From assembly GCF_037893015.1 (NCBI RefSeq), contig NC_133666.1, positions 621,469,156 through 621,533,155 on the forward strand: 64,000 bases of DNA. The letters run 5' to 3'. The stretch comes from Macrotis lagotis. Its lineage: Eukaryota; Chordata; Mammalia; Peramelemorphia; Peramelidae. The translations under genes and the position numbers were made by a program. Positions 7,088 through 20,640 of the stretch are shown here, piece after piece. The notes below the pieces were generated by a model. That model did not search any database. It saw only the letters and a list, made by a program, of their open reading frames with translations, and was not told the origin of the DNA. The first letter of the stretch is position 1, and each line of letters starts with the position of its first letter.

Positions 7088-9979
7088 ATGGCGCCGCCTG
7101 CGGGCGGGGGCGAGGAGGCGGCAGGCGCCCCGCCGGAGGAGGCGTCGGTGCTGGTGGAGGTGCGGGGCCTGAGGCCCGGGCCGGGGCCCGACGGGCTGTG
7201 GCGGCTGCAGCTGAGCGCCGAGAGCTCGAGGCCCGGGCGCTTCCGCCTGGCGCTGCGGGGCCCCGGGAGCCCCCCCGCGGTGAGCGTCCTGGGATGGGGT
7301 GGGGCTGGGCGTCGGGGGGCGGGCGCGGGGCGGGGCCTGCGTCGGGGGCGGGGCCTGCGCGTCGGGGCGGGGCCTGCATCGGGGCGGGGCCTGCGTCGGG
7401 GGTGGGCGGGGGCGGGGCCTGCGTCGGGGCGGGGCCGGGCGCGGAGAGCCCGCTGAGCCTGGCCGCCCCGCAGGAGCGCTTCGAGTGGCCGCTGGAGTCG
7501 GTGACCTGCAGCAGCCGCGGCCCCGGGGAACTGGCGCTGCAGCCGCCCGCGGAGGGCGCCGCGCCGGGCCCCCTGACCCTGTGCTTCCGCGACCCCCAGG
7601 AGGCCCAGCGCTGGAGCGCCCTGCTGGAGAGCGCCCTGCTGGAGAGCGCCCGGGAGCCGGCCCCCGGGGCCGCAGGTCTGGCGGGGCCGGGGCCGGGGCC
7701 GGGGCCGGGGCCGGGGCCGGGGCCGGGGCCGGGGGAGGGGGCTCCGGCGCGGGGCGGGGCCCGGGGCCCGGGGCCGGCCGGCGTTTTCCCGGCGGTGAGG
7801 GCCCCCTCGTGTTCTCTCTCAGCCGCTGCCAGCCCCGCCGCGGGCCCCCCGGGCCCCCGCACCCCGCCCGCAGCTTCTGAGGCCCCGCGGAGCCCCCAGG
7901 AGTTCTCCGAGAAAGGTGGGCGCGGGCTCCCCTCTCCGGGGCGGGGCGGGGGTCCCGGCCGGGCCCGCGCCCCTCACACGCACCCCCTGTCCCCGCAGAG
8001 GACCTGGCCGGCCGGCTGAGCCGGGCCATCCGCGGCGGGGATGCGCAGGGAGCCGCCGCCGCCGCCGCCGCCCTGGCCCGGGAGCAGGTGGCCCTCAGCG
8101 TCCTGCTGCAGGAGAGCTGCCCCCCCCGCCGGGCCCGTCAGGTGAGCCCCAGCCGCACCCCGCCCCGGGCCGCAGGGGCCACCCCGGCCGCCGCCCGACG
8201 CCCCTGCCTCCCTCCATCCCTTCTCCCCTTGCCCAGGATGCAGGTCACCGTGGAGGACGCGGCGTCCTCGGCGCACATCTCCCTCCGGGTTCAGCCCCAC
8301 AGCACGGTAGCCGCCCTCCGGGAGCAGGTGAGCCCCCCGGGAGCAGGTGAGCCCCCCGGGAGCAGGTGAGCCCCCCGGGAGCAGGTGAGCCCCCGGGAGC
8401 AGGTGAGCCCCCCGGGAGCAGGTGAGCCCCCCGGGAGCAGGTGAGCCCCCGGGGAGCAGGTGAGCCCCCCGGGAGCAGGTGAGCCCCCCGGGAGCAGGTG
8501 AGCCCCCCGGGAGCAGGTGAGCCCCCCGGGAGCAGGTGAGCCCTCCGGGAGCAGGTGAGCCTGGCGCTTCAGGGGCTGCCGAGGCCGGAGAAGGGAAAGG
8601 TGGGGAGGCTGCTGTTTCAGACCCCCCGGGGATGAAGGACCTCATGACTTGGGCTGTTTGGAACCGCAGGTGTTCAAAGAATATGGTTTCCCGCCCCGGG
8701 TACAGCGCTGGGTGATAGGCCGGTGTTTGTGTGTGCCCGAGAGGAGCTTGGCCTCCTACGGGGTGCAGAGAGACGGAGACCCTGCCTTTCTCTACCTGCT
8801 TTCGGGGCCCCCTGGGCCTCGGGGTGCTCGGCCTCCAGGTTAGTGGCATCGGTGTCGGGGAGGGTGGAGGGTGGCAGAGCCGTCAGGCCTGGGGGAGGGG
8901 TCAGTCCAACTGTGAAATCACAGGGAAGAATACCCCTTTCTTTCTCATAACCCATTCTTTGATACAGGTCGGGGATTAGAGACCAGGGAGAAGTCAAATG
9001 GGGAGGTCAGCTCCCTCCTCACCCAGCAACCAGGGCTTCCTCAAACCTCTCGTCCAGCCCCCACTAACCTTTCTGAATGCTTGCAAGTGAGTATAACGTA
9101 TGAGAATGTCTTCTAGTCTGTTGTGAAGGATGGGTGGGGAATGGGACTGGACTAAAAGTCCAAAGAAAAGCAGTTTCCCCATCTGACCTCTGCCCTGCCT
9201 TATCTCCAACCTCTACCCTCAACACCCCACATACATGGACATTGATTCAGTTCACTCAACAGGTACCTGTTTGTATGGATGAACAGACTGTAAGAAAGTG
9301 AAGAAATAATACAAGCTAGCATTTATAGGGTGCTTAAAGGTTTATAAAGTCCTTTACAAAGACTTATTTTATCTTTACAGCTGCTCTGGGATGTTGATAC
9401 TATTAGTAGTCCTACTTTATAGATTGCCCAGGGTCATACAGGTCGTTAAGTATCTGAGGCTGAATTTGAACTCAGGTCTTTCTGATTCCAGGGTAGCTAG
9501 GTGGTAGAGTATTTAAAGCTAGGCTTTGAATCAAGATTTATCTTGATGAGTTCAAATTCAGATTCTTGATTCATAACCTAGTCCAGGTTTCTTTTCATTG
9601 GTCTAACATACTTAACATACTAAGTAAGTATCAAGATTTGATTGATTCCTTTCCTTATCTGTCCTCCTCTCAGGGAGGCTGGTCCTGCCCTTCCTGTACC
9701 TTCATCAATGTTCCTGGGCGACCAGGGTGCGAGATGTGCAGCACCGAACAGCCAGCTTTCCGAAGCCCCCAGCCAGAGGCTCCTACTCAACAGCCCCCAA
9801 GGGTAAGGGTAGGGAAAATGTTAAGGACCAGTCATGAAGTACACACTTTGCTAAGGTGCAGGACTGACTTTCACATATTGATTTTTCTTTAGATTATAAG
9901 GCGGGGAGAAGACATGACTATTCCTTCTAGCATCGGGTCCTTGGATGGCTTCCTTCACATGTCGAGTGAATTCTCCTGA
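7088..9979 (+). CDS. SHARPIN: SHARPIN, LUBAC subunit (9 coding exons, 405 aa)
   Basis: Regulatory subunit of the linear ubiquitin chain assembly complex (with HOIP and HOIL-1), acting in cytosolic NF-kB and cell-death signalling. Exons: 7088-7279, 7474-7675, 7823-7915, 7999-8141, 8244-8327, 8670-8838, 8968-9086, 9674-9802, 9893-9979 (TGA). All junctions are GT-AG and all phases join. The protein is 405 aa against 387 in human. It starts [10 protein letters not shown], like the human protein. A PH-like N-terminal domain contains FEWPLESV and [11 protein letters not shown] ubiquitin-like domain spans about residues 211-300 ([20 protein letters not shown]). A Npl4-type zinc finger (NZF) has cysteines near 339, 342, 353 and 356 (WSCPSCTF ... 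GCEMC). Odd points: the exon 2 donor is weak (GTCTGG) beside a GGGGCC repeat, and the exon 5 donor is amplified 13-fold. Convergent with CYC1, as in human. Confidence 0.95.
7320..7440 (+). repeat. GC-rich minisatellite in SHARPIN intron 1
   Basis: About five imperfect copies of a ~17-20-bp unit built on GGGGCGGGGCCTGCGTC. It fills most of the 194-bp intron 1 and presents repeated GC boxes. Confidence 0.8.
7683..7730 (+). repeat. (GGGGCC)8 hexanucleotide repeat in SHARPIN intron 2
   Basis: Eight perfect GGGGCC units starting seven bases into intron 2, on the transcribed (sense) strand, followed by GGGGGAGGGG. The intron is 147 bp. The tract is predicted to form G-quadruplex RNA, and its G-runs lie directly beside a weak donor. 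Confidence 0.97.
8320..8560 (+). repeat. 19-bp minisatellite repeating the SHARPIN exon 5 splice donor (13 copies)
   Basis: Unit GTGAGCCCCCCGGGAGCAG. Thirteen copies of GAGCAG|GTGAG occur with potential donors at 8328, 8347, 8366, 8385, 8403, 8422, 8441, 8460, 8479, 8498, 8517, 8536 and 8555. Spacing is 19 bp except one 18-bp step. The first and last copies share the exon-like CCTCCGGGAGCAG, so the array looks like internal expansion between two exon-end copies. Only the first donor keeps the reading frame of the UBL domain. Confidence 0.97.
9300..9490 (-). mobile_element. MIR/CORE-SINE, antisense, in SHARPIN intron 7
   Basis: Reads AAAGTCCTTTACAAAG, CCTACTTTATAGATTGCCC, AGGGTCATACAGG, then TGAATTTGAACTCAGG. 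A SINE-head fragment (GGTAGCTAGGTGGTAGAG) follows at about 9491-9560. Confidence 0.6.
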
Positions 9980-10012
9980 CTGATGAGGTTAAACCAATGA
10001 ACTGAAGCTAAT

Positions 10013-10018
10013 ATTAAA
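10013..10018 (+). terminator. SHARPIN poly(A) signal (ATTAAA)
   Basis: ATTAAA lies 34 bases after the TGA. An AATAAA at 10089-10094 is an alternative downstream signal. Confidence 0.6.
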
Positions 10019-10490
10019 GACTGAGAGAAATCTGAGAGTGACTTACCCTTTTAAACCTAAATGGACAAGAGAATGGAAGTTGGACTATAATAAAAGTAAT
10101 TCATCATATTTGGAGAAGATTGTGTCAGAGCACTTTTATATCCATTATACGAGCCAGGCTTCTGTCATTAAGACCTCTTCTCCAAACGCACTGGGAAGAC
10201 ATCAATTCAATTTAGCAAATGTATTTTTTTTTTAAACACTGGCTATATATAGAATCCTGTGATCAGTACTATCTTCACTGGTCTACACAGGATTCCAGCC
10301 TCTCAAAGAACTCTAGCCAGGAATGGAATAAGAATACAGAATTGTAATAAATATTACCTAAATTCATTGGAGATAAAACTAAGATGTTTTGTAAAGTCAG
10401 AAGAGTTAGGAGTAAAATTTTGGGAGGGGAGGGGATGAATGAGAATAGGTTTCCTGGAAGAGTAGAAACTTGGACTTCAAAAGAGAATAG

Positions 10491-10638
10491 GGGGCGGCTA
10501 GGTGGCGCAGTGGATGAAGCAGCAGTCCTGGAGTCAGGAGTACCTGGGTTCAAATCCGGTCTCAGACACTTAATAATGACCTAGCTGTGTGGCCTTGGGC
10601 AAGCCACTTAACCCCATTTGCCTTGAAAAAAAAAATAA
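10491..10638 (+). mobile_element. tRNA-derived SINE, sense
   Basis: Complete copy with head GGGGCGGCTAGGTGGCGC and an A-rich tail. Flanked by AAAAGAGAATAG at about 10479-10490 and again directly after the tail. Confidence 0.92.
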
Positions 10639-10652
10639 AAGAGAATAGGACC

Positions 10653-10975
10653 TAGGCGCCTAGGTGGCTAGGTGGTGAAATGGTTACAGCACCAGCCCTG
10701 GGGTCAGGAGGACCCGAGTTCAAATCTGATCTCAGACCAGATGCTGAAAAGCTATGTGACCTTGGACAAGTCAGTTGGTTAAGCCTCGAATCCAGAACTA
10801 TCTCATCCTATCTAGTCCAGAACTACTGGACCCAGATAGCTCAGAGAAAAATGAGGCTGTTGACTTAGCACAGCACTCCCTCATTTAAATCCAATTCACT
10901 CTCTTGTCACAGTATCACCTCCCTGACATCATGGTCCTTGTCAAGAATGAAGGACAAACATCAGCAAAAGAGGAT
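10653..10975 (+). mobile_element. MAR1-like SINE, second copy
   Basis: tRNA-like head (GGTTACAGCACCAGCCCTGG; GAGTTCAAATCTGATC), central block (GGCTGTTGACTTAGCACAGC) and 3' end CATGGTCCTTGTCAAGAATG. Same architecture as 3825-4141. Confidence 0.65.
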
Positions 10976-10999
10976 AGGTAAAAATACACCATGCAGAGA

Positions 11000-12080
11000 T
11001 ACTTGGGATAGCAAAATTGTAGAGGTGGCAATCTGTTGGGTTTGTGCCTGAGAACTGTCCAGTTTGATTGGAATAATACCAGGAAAATAAATATAAAATA
11101 AGCCAGAAAGGCAGGAGGGATACCAAGTTGAGAAGAGTCTCGTATACTAGAATATGAAATTTTAGCTTCTCACAGGAGACTTGTATGGGCAGCGACTGGC
11201 ATCTGAGGCAAGATTGATGTGAGGTTCTTTATACAAGGAAGATGGACTTAGAAGCATGTAGAGTGCAGTAGGAGGCCTAGTTGCTACTGCCAATGGTCTA
11301 GGCAGGTAAAATAATGAGAGTCTGGGCCAGTGTGTTGACAGCAGAAATAATGGAGGTTATGGGTGTGGGCTGTTGAGAAGGTGGAATTGACAGGTCTAGG
11401 GAACTGGTTATATATGAAAGGGTGAAGAAAAAAGATAACCAAGGTGACATATAGGAGACTGGATAAATAAAACATGTCTTCATAATAGGGAAAATTAAAC
11501 TCAGTCTTGGGGATGTTGAATTCAAGATGGGACATCCAAGGTGGAGATATCCTGCCTGAAGCCTAGAAGAAAATTTAGAACTAGAAATATGGCTTGGGGC
11601 ATCACTAATGTTTGTTGATGCCTTGTCAATTAGTCATGTCTGACTTTATGATCTGGTTTGCAGTTTTCTTGGCAAAAATACTAGAGTAGTTTGCCATTTC
11701 CTTCAATTCATTTTACAGAAGAGGAAACTGAGGCAAACAGGATTACCTAGCTAGTATGGATTTGATCTCAGATTCTGCTGACCCCAGGCCTAATCCACAT
11801 GGGAATGATTAAAAATGCTAAATGGAGTAGGGAGAAAAGAGCCAGGGAAAGATATCTGAGGAGTGTCTGTTTTAAGAAACCCCAAACAATAAGAGGAGAA
11901 ACAGCAAACTGCTGAATATCATGATCAACATTGTAAAATGATGAAAAAAAGTCAAAGAGAATGACATCTAAATAGAGACCTTTGGATTATATGATTGGAA
12001 ATCATTGGCAAAAGTCAGATGATAAGAGGGTAAAGAGAGGCAATGTTAAGAGTAGAAGTATCAGGTATCATCAGGCATTT
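11000..12080. other. Intergenic, old repeats
   Basis: No gene was recognised. About 11100-11580 fits the long marsupial repeat of uncertain family (GATGTTGAATTCAAGATGGG). About 11600-11790 is a CORE-SINE-like stretch (TTTTCTTGGCAAAAATACTA; AGAGGAAACTGAGGCAAAC). Confidence 0.45.
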
Positions 12081-12194
12081 CCTTAGAGGCAGCTGAGTGG
12101 TGCAGTGAATAGAGTGCTGGTCTTGAAGTCAAGCTTCATCTGTAAAACCATCCATATGTGGAACCACTGATTACAGCAAATGGAGTTCTGAGTA

Positions 12195-13026
12195 TGACCA
12201 CTAAGGATAATGATCATTGTTGGAAGGGATGTGGAAAATCTGGGACACTATTACACTGCTGGTGGAGCTGTGAACTCATCCAACCCTTCTGGAGAGCAAT
12301 TTGGAACTATGCCCAAAGGGCAACAAAAACGTGCATACCCTTTGACCCAGCAATACCACTACTGGGTCTATACCCTGAAGAGATGAAAAAGGGTAAAAAC
12401 ATTACTTGTACAAAAATATTTATAGCAGCCCTGTTTGTGGTGGCAAAGAATTGGAAATCCAGTAAATGTCCTTCAAGTGGGGAATGGCTTAGCAAACTGT
12501 GGTATATGTATGTCATGGAACACTATTGTTCTATTAGAAACCAGGAGGGACGGGATTTCAGGGAAGCCTGGAGGGATCTGCATGAACTGATGCTGAGTGA
12601 GATGAGCAGAGCCAGAGAAACACTGTACACCCTAACAGCAGCATGGGAGTGATGTTCAACCTTGAAGGACTTGCTCATTCCATCAGTGCAACAATTGAGA
12701 ACAATTTTGGGCTGTCTGCAGGGGAGAGTACCATCTGTATCCAGATAAGGAGCTGTGAAGTTTGAACAAAGTGCAAGGACTATTCCCTTTAATTTAGAAA
12801 AAAAAAAACCAGATAGCTTGTTGTCTGATCTTGTTACCTCTTAGACTTCTCTTTAAGGATATGATTTCTCTCTCATCACACCCAATTTGGAGCAAGGTAC
12901 AACATGGAAACAAAGTAAAGACTGACAGAGTGCTCTCTGTGGGGGGGGAGAGGGGAGGGAAGCAAGATTGGGGGAAAATGTAAAACTCAAATAATATCTT
13001 TAATAAAAATAAATTTAAATTTAAAA
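12195..13026 (+). mobile_element. L1 3' end, 5'-truncated, with 17-bp target duplication
   Basis: The first ~460 bp still read as the end of L1 ORF2: WWSCELIQPFWRAIWNYAQ, then TCIPFDPAIPLLGLYP and IFIAALFVVAKNWKSSKCPS, the usual L1 C-terminal wording. A 3'UTR and A-rich tail follow. Flanked by AAATGGAGTTCTGAGTA at 12178-12194 and 13027-13043, a perfect duplication. It interrupts an older element resuming at 13044. Confidence 0.93.
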
Positions 13027-13043
13027 AAATGGAGTTCTGAGTA

Positions 13044-13790
13044 CTGTGGACAAGTTACTTACCTTGGCAGTGTCCTGTCAAGGAGATTTGATACTTGCAT
13101 TGCCAGATTCAGTGTTTGGAAAGCTCAGACAAAGAAATGGGAGAGAAGTTTTAGACTACTAAACTGAAGGTCAACAGAGCTGCTGTGCTGACCTCATTGC
13201 TATATGCCTGTGAAACCTGGACAGTCTACCAGTGCCATGTCAGGAAACTGAATCGCTTCTATTTGAATTGTCTCAGGAAGATTCTGAAGATCACCTGGCA
13301 GAAGATACCAGACATTGAAGTCCTTTCCAGAACTAAACTGCCAAGTATTCCAACATTACTACAGAGAGTGAAAGTACAATGCACTGGACACATTGTTAGA
13401 ATGCCAGTACACTTGCCAAAGACTGTTCTATGGAGAACTCACAGAAGACAACACTCACAAGGGGATCAGAAGAAGCGATACCGAGACTCCCTGAAGGTCT
13501 CTCTTAAGAACTTTGGAAATGATTGTGCAGTATGGGAGAGACTGGCACAATACCACCCAGCATGGGGTGCCCTCCTCAGTGAGGATACTGCACTTTATGG
13601 GAAGAAAAGAATTGAAGCAGCTCAAAGGAAAAAGTTTAGAGTACCTAGCCCAAAGTGTTCACATGGACCATTTGTGCCCGACCTGCAATAACAGCTTATA
13701 TTGGGTTGATCAGCCAGTCAAGACACACTGTAATTAGACTCAAACATAGTGATGTCATTTTGGTCTTCTTTGATAACAAAGGACAAGAAC
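13044..13790 (+). mobile_element. RTE-like LINE, 3' end of the reverse-transcriptase ORF
   Basis: A 168-codon open stretch (13185-13691) reads LLYACETWTVYQCHVRKLN, CLRKILKITWQKIPDIEVL, CTGHIVRMP, then QKKRYRDSLKVSLKNFG. This is the C-terminal wording of an RTE-clade non-LTR retrotransposon (from memory). Because the end of the ORF stays open, the copy may be relatively young. Its 3' tail (TTTGGTCTTCTTTGATAAC) resembles the tails of the MAR1-like SINEs. Its upstream part (about 12141-12177) is separated from it by the L1. Confidence 0.75.
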
Positions 13791-13792
13791 CA

Positions 13793-13895
13793 AGATCAAA
13801 TGTCTGCCTAAGTTTCATCGTAAAATGGGGATAACAGTGCCTCCCAGGATAGTTATATGGATAATATGGTTAATATTTGTCAAGTGTCATGCCAG
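13793..13895 (+). mobile_element. MIR-like fragment
   Basis: Reads GCCTAAGTTTCATCGTAAAA then TGGGGATAACAGTGCCTCC, the second half of a MIR element. Confidence 0.5.
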
Positions 13896-13899
13896 TTAT

Positions 13900-14750
13900 T
13901 TTCAAGTTTAGCTTTGAAAGTGGAAGAGAAATGAGTATGTGTAAAGAGCTTTGTTTGGTTTAGGAAGATGTCTTTGCAGGAGCAAAGGATGCAGATGGTA
14001 GGATGAAGCTCTGGAGGAATCAGAAGGGCAAGGACAGAGGGATAACCATGGAGTCAAGCTGAGAGGAATGGACTGAAGTGTGTGTAGATTTTTTTTATTT
14101 CCAATAAAAGATGTATAAATCAGCACAGGCCTAAGGGACTGGCTTTTGGGAGGCCTGGGCTCTGTAACTTGCACATCTCCTCATTCATGTACTTCATTCA
14201 TAAGGCATTAAACATGCTCTCAGGGGCCATATAATATAGTATAAAAGGAACACAAACAAGAAAGAGCAAGATACCCAATAGCAAGGAAAGGTAAATATGC
14301 TCCTAGAGGAACTAGAGGGAGAGCATTTTCACTGAAAGGGGTGGGAGATGGGAGGATGAGAAAGGTTTCCTAACCATTCCAGAGGGGAACATGCTGAGGG
14401 ACTGGAAAGCTGGCATGCCAGCATCTGGGATGGGCTGGATGTCTATTCCACACATTAGGGAGAGAGAGGGGACCAGAAGCATTTATCACAGCTTACGTCA
14501 AACACAGAAAACAGCAACAGCAAAACTGGAAAGATAGACTGAGCCTGGTTTTGGTAGGCTTTATATGCTGGGTCCCATTGTTTGTGTGTTTACTCAGTGG
14601 AGAACCACTGATGGTGTCTTGAGTTAAAGGAATAAGAGGGCCTAAGGAAAGAAAGATTATTCAGGAATAGGAAGGTTAGTGAAAGCAATGACTGAGATAG
14701 GGCAGTGGTATGTGGCTCTAGAAGAGAAATGTCATTAGTTGCTAATAAAA
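13900..14750. other. Intergenic, long diverged repeat
   Basis: No gene was recognised. Wording (GCAGATGGTAGGATG; AGAACCACTGATGGTG; GTTTTGGTAGGCTTTATATG) suggests the same long marsupial repeat family as at 2.6 kb. Confidence 0.4.
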
Positions 14751-14751
14751 A

Positions 14752-14893
14752 TTTTTTGGCAAGGCAATGGGGTTAAGTGGCTTGCCCAAGGCCACACAGT
14801 TAGGTAATTATTAAGTGTCTAAGGCCGCATTTGAACTCAGGTCCTCCTGACTCCAAGGGTCAGTGCTCTATCCACTATACCACCTAGCTGCCC
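14752..14893 (-). mobile_element. tRNA-derived SINE, antisense
   Basis: Starts TTTTTTGGCAAGGCAATGGG and ends CTAGCTGCCC. Near-complete. Confidence 0.88.
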
Positions 14894-15665
14894 TTCAGAT
14901 GAATTTTAAGAGGAAGAATTGAGGGAACCAGGGGTAATGGTAACTACACTGGAGATGAAAAAAATTCCAGTTTCTTCACTCCCCTGAGGCAGGGAGCTCT
15001 GGGGTAGCCATCTTCAAAGGGTATATATGAGTATGAGAATGTTTCTTTTTGTACCAACTTCAAAACTGCCCTTGATGTGTTTGGCGTGGGGAAGGGTAGG
15101 GAAGAGTAAGGTAATCGGATAGTTAAAATTCCACCTGTTTCTTGAGTACTAAAACTCAATGAGGGAATATTTTTGTTCAAATTATGGGAAACATAAACCT
15201 CTATGTCCTGTTCTGCCTCAATACTAGAAAATATCATCCTCAAGAGGCAGAAAGGAATGAGGGATTTTGAGGGCCTCTTCACAAGGTCGGGTAACAGGTT
15301 AAGTTCCTCAAGGAACATAAGGAAGTTAAAGACTACCACAATGCCTCCCCCTAAAACCCAAACATTTCCTTCTCCAAGGCAGTCTTGATTGTTCTTGAGC
15401 AAATCAACAACTCCAGGCTTTGAAAAATGGAGATTGCCAACTGGTCCTAGTCTCTTCCTCTACATCAAGTTCATGCTACTAAAGGGTGACAGATTAGCTT
15501 CTATCTAAACTCTAATTTGCTTTAGAGGAGCAGACATATACTATTCCTCATTCTTGAAGCATCTAAAACCGAATCCTACCCAGTTTTCTGATGAGCCTAA
15601 CTTGGTTCCTGGTCTTATTCATTCTGCTCATTTAGCCATTCAAACAGTCACATTGAGAAACTTAA

Positions 15666-15671
15666 TTTATT
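15666..15671 (-). terminator. CYC1 poly(A) signal (AATAAA)
   Basis: TTTATT on the plus strand is AATAAA in CYC1 sense, 206 bases past the stop. The 3'UTR would be about 230 bases. Confidence 0.7.
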
Positions 15672-15876
15672 TCTGGTGGTGGGGAGAGAGAACTTGCTGG
15701 GCTGGTGGAGCAAAGCCAGTTGTTCTGCCTCACCCCCACCCTTGCCCTTCCAAAAGGAGTGGTCAGACTGGGTTGGACCTGATGGCCAGGCTGACCATGC
15801 CTGCAGGACAAGATGTGTCAGGCTGGGCTGAGGTGAATCAAGCCCAAAAGGGGAAGATGTCCACATGAAGGCGTCT

Positions 15877-19603
<3,727 letters not shown>

Positions 19604-19984
19604 CTCGGGCCTCCTGAGCGCCGCCGCCGCCGTCCCGTGAGCCCGTGCGGCGCCGGCCCAGCAGCGAAACCTCGCGAGAGCCGCGCCGCCGAGCTCCGGC
19701 CGCCGCAACGGGGCGGGGCCTTGCCGCGCGCAGCGGGACCCGGCGGCCCAACCCCCGCGCCTCAGAGCCGGATGGAGGCCGGCGGGGGCGGGCCTCGGGG
19801 CCTGGGGAACTGCGCCTGCGCCAGACGCGCTCCTCAGAGGTTGCACAAGGTGAATGGGAGCTTTAGCAGCCGCTACCGCTGGAGGGCGCTGTCTGAGGGA
19901 GTACCGCCCCTCTTTCCCCGCTCCGTTTCCATGGAAATAGAGGGACGGTGAATAGATCTCTGCTGTTGTCATAGGAACGAGCAT

Positions 19985-20375
19985 CCTTTCTCCAGCAAAG
20001 GGGAATTAGGGCTTCTGCCTTCCTCAGGCCATAAACTAAAATAAGGGTGACAGAGGAAGAAGGTTCCTGGAGGACAACTCATACCTAAACAGGATTTGCC
20101 TCTGCATCCTCTTGAAGGAATGAACAGAAAATAATGACGTTTGACATTATTGATCACCATTTCTTTTTTCTTGGATACTCTCTTTCTTTGGGTTTTCATG
20201 AAACTTCTTTCCCCTGGTTCCCCTTCCAGCATTCATCTTCAAAGTCACTTCCAAAGTCCGGTCATTGTCCTTCTCTCTTGTTTTTACACTTTATCACTTG
20301 GTGATTCAATCAGTTTCTATGAGTTCAATTACTCTCTATATACCTATGTTTTTCACATATATATATAAAGTATAT

Positions 20376-20410
<35 letters not shown>

Positions 20411-20640
20411 GGCTGTACTAAAGGGCTTTCTTCCATCTCTAAATTAATAATTCCACTTTCACAGCCACTAACATAGTTTATACCTCATCACCTCTCACCT
20501 GCACTCTTTTAATAGGCTCTCCTATTATGTCTTCCATCTTCATACCTCTTCCCAACTCAATCCATCTTCGTATAGCTGCCAAAGTAATTTTCCTGAAGTG
20601 AAGATCTGATCACATCAACTCTTTATCTGTTATTGCTAAG
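19985..20640. other. Intergenic, CR1/L2-like relic and TA tract
   Basis: No gene was recognised. About 20150-20350 and 20455-20640 resemble old CR1/L2-like sequence (TAGCTGCCAAAGTAATTTTC; GATCTGATCACATCAACTC). A (TA)n-rich tract lies at about 20357-20411. Confidence 0.45.

Larger units (their letters stand above)
6770..8330 (+). promoter_or_regulatory. SHARPIN CpG island promoter and 5' exons
   Basis: An abrupt change from AT-rich repeat to CpG-dense sequence at about 6770. An ACGTCA half-CRE (CACGTCACC) lies near 6957-6965, about 125 bp before the ATG at 7088. In eutherians this promoter is shared with the divergent gene MAF1, but no MAF1 coding exon is visible on the minus strand back to position 1. 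The island extends through the first exons, which have very short GC-rich introns. Confidence 0.7.

Noticed and set aside
6762-8029. Long open frames on both strands over the SHARPIN CpG island (up to 418 codons on the minus strand)
   Set aside because: GC-rich sequence lacks stop codons by composition. The minus frames are proline/arginine/glycine-rich shadows crossing real SHARPIN exons and repeats.
7974-8849. Minus-strand frame with repeated [13 protein letters not shown]
   Set aside because: It is the reverse reading of the 19-bp donor minisatellite, not a repeat protein.
12158-12652. 164-codon frame as a host gene
   Set aside because: It is the C-terminal part of L1 ORF2 in an element with a target duplication.
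13185-13691. 168-codon frame as a host gene
   Set aside because: Its wording is that of an RTE-type reverse-transcriptase C-terminus, and it lies in interspersed repeat sequence.
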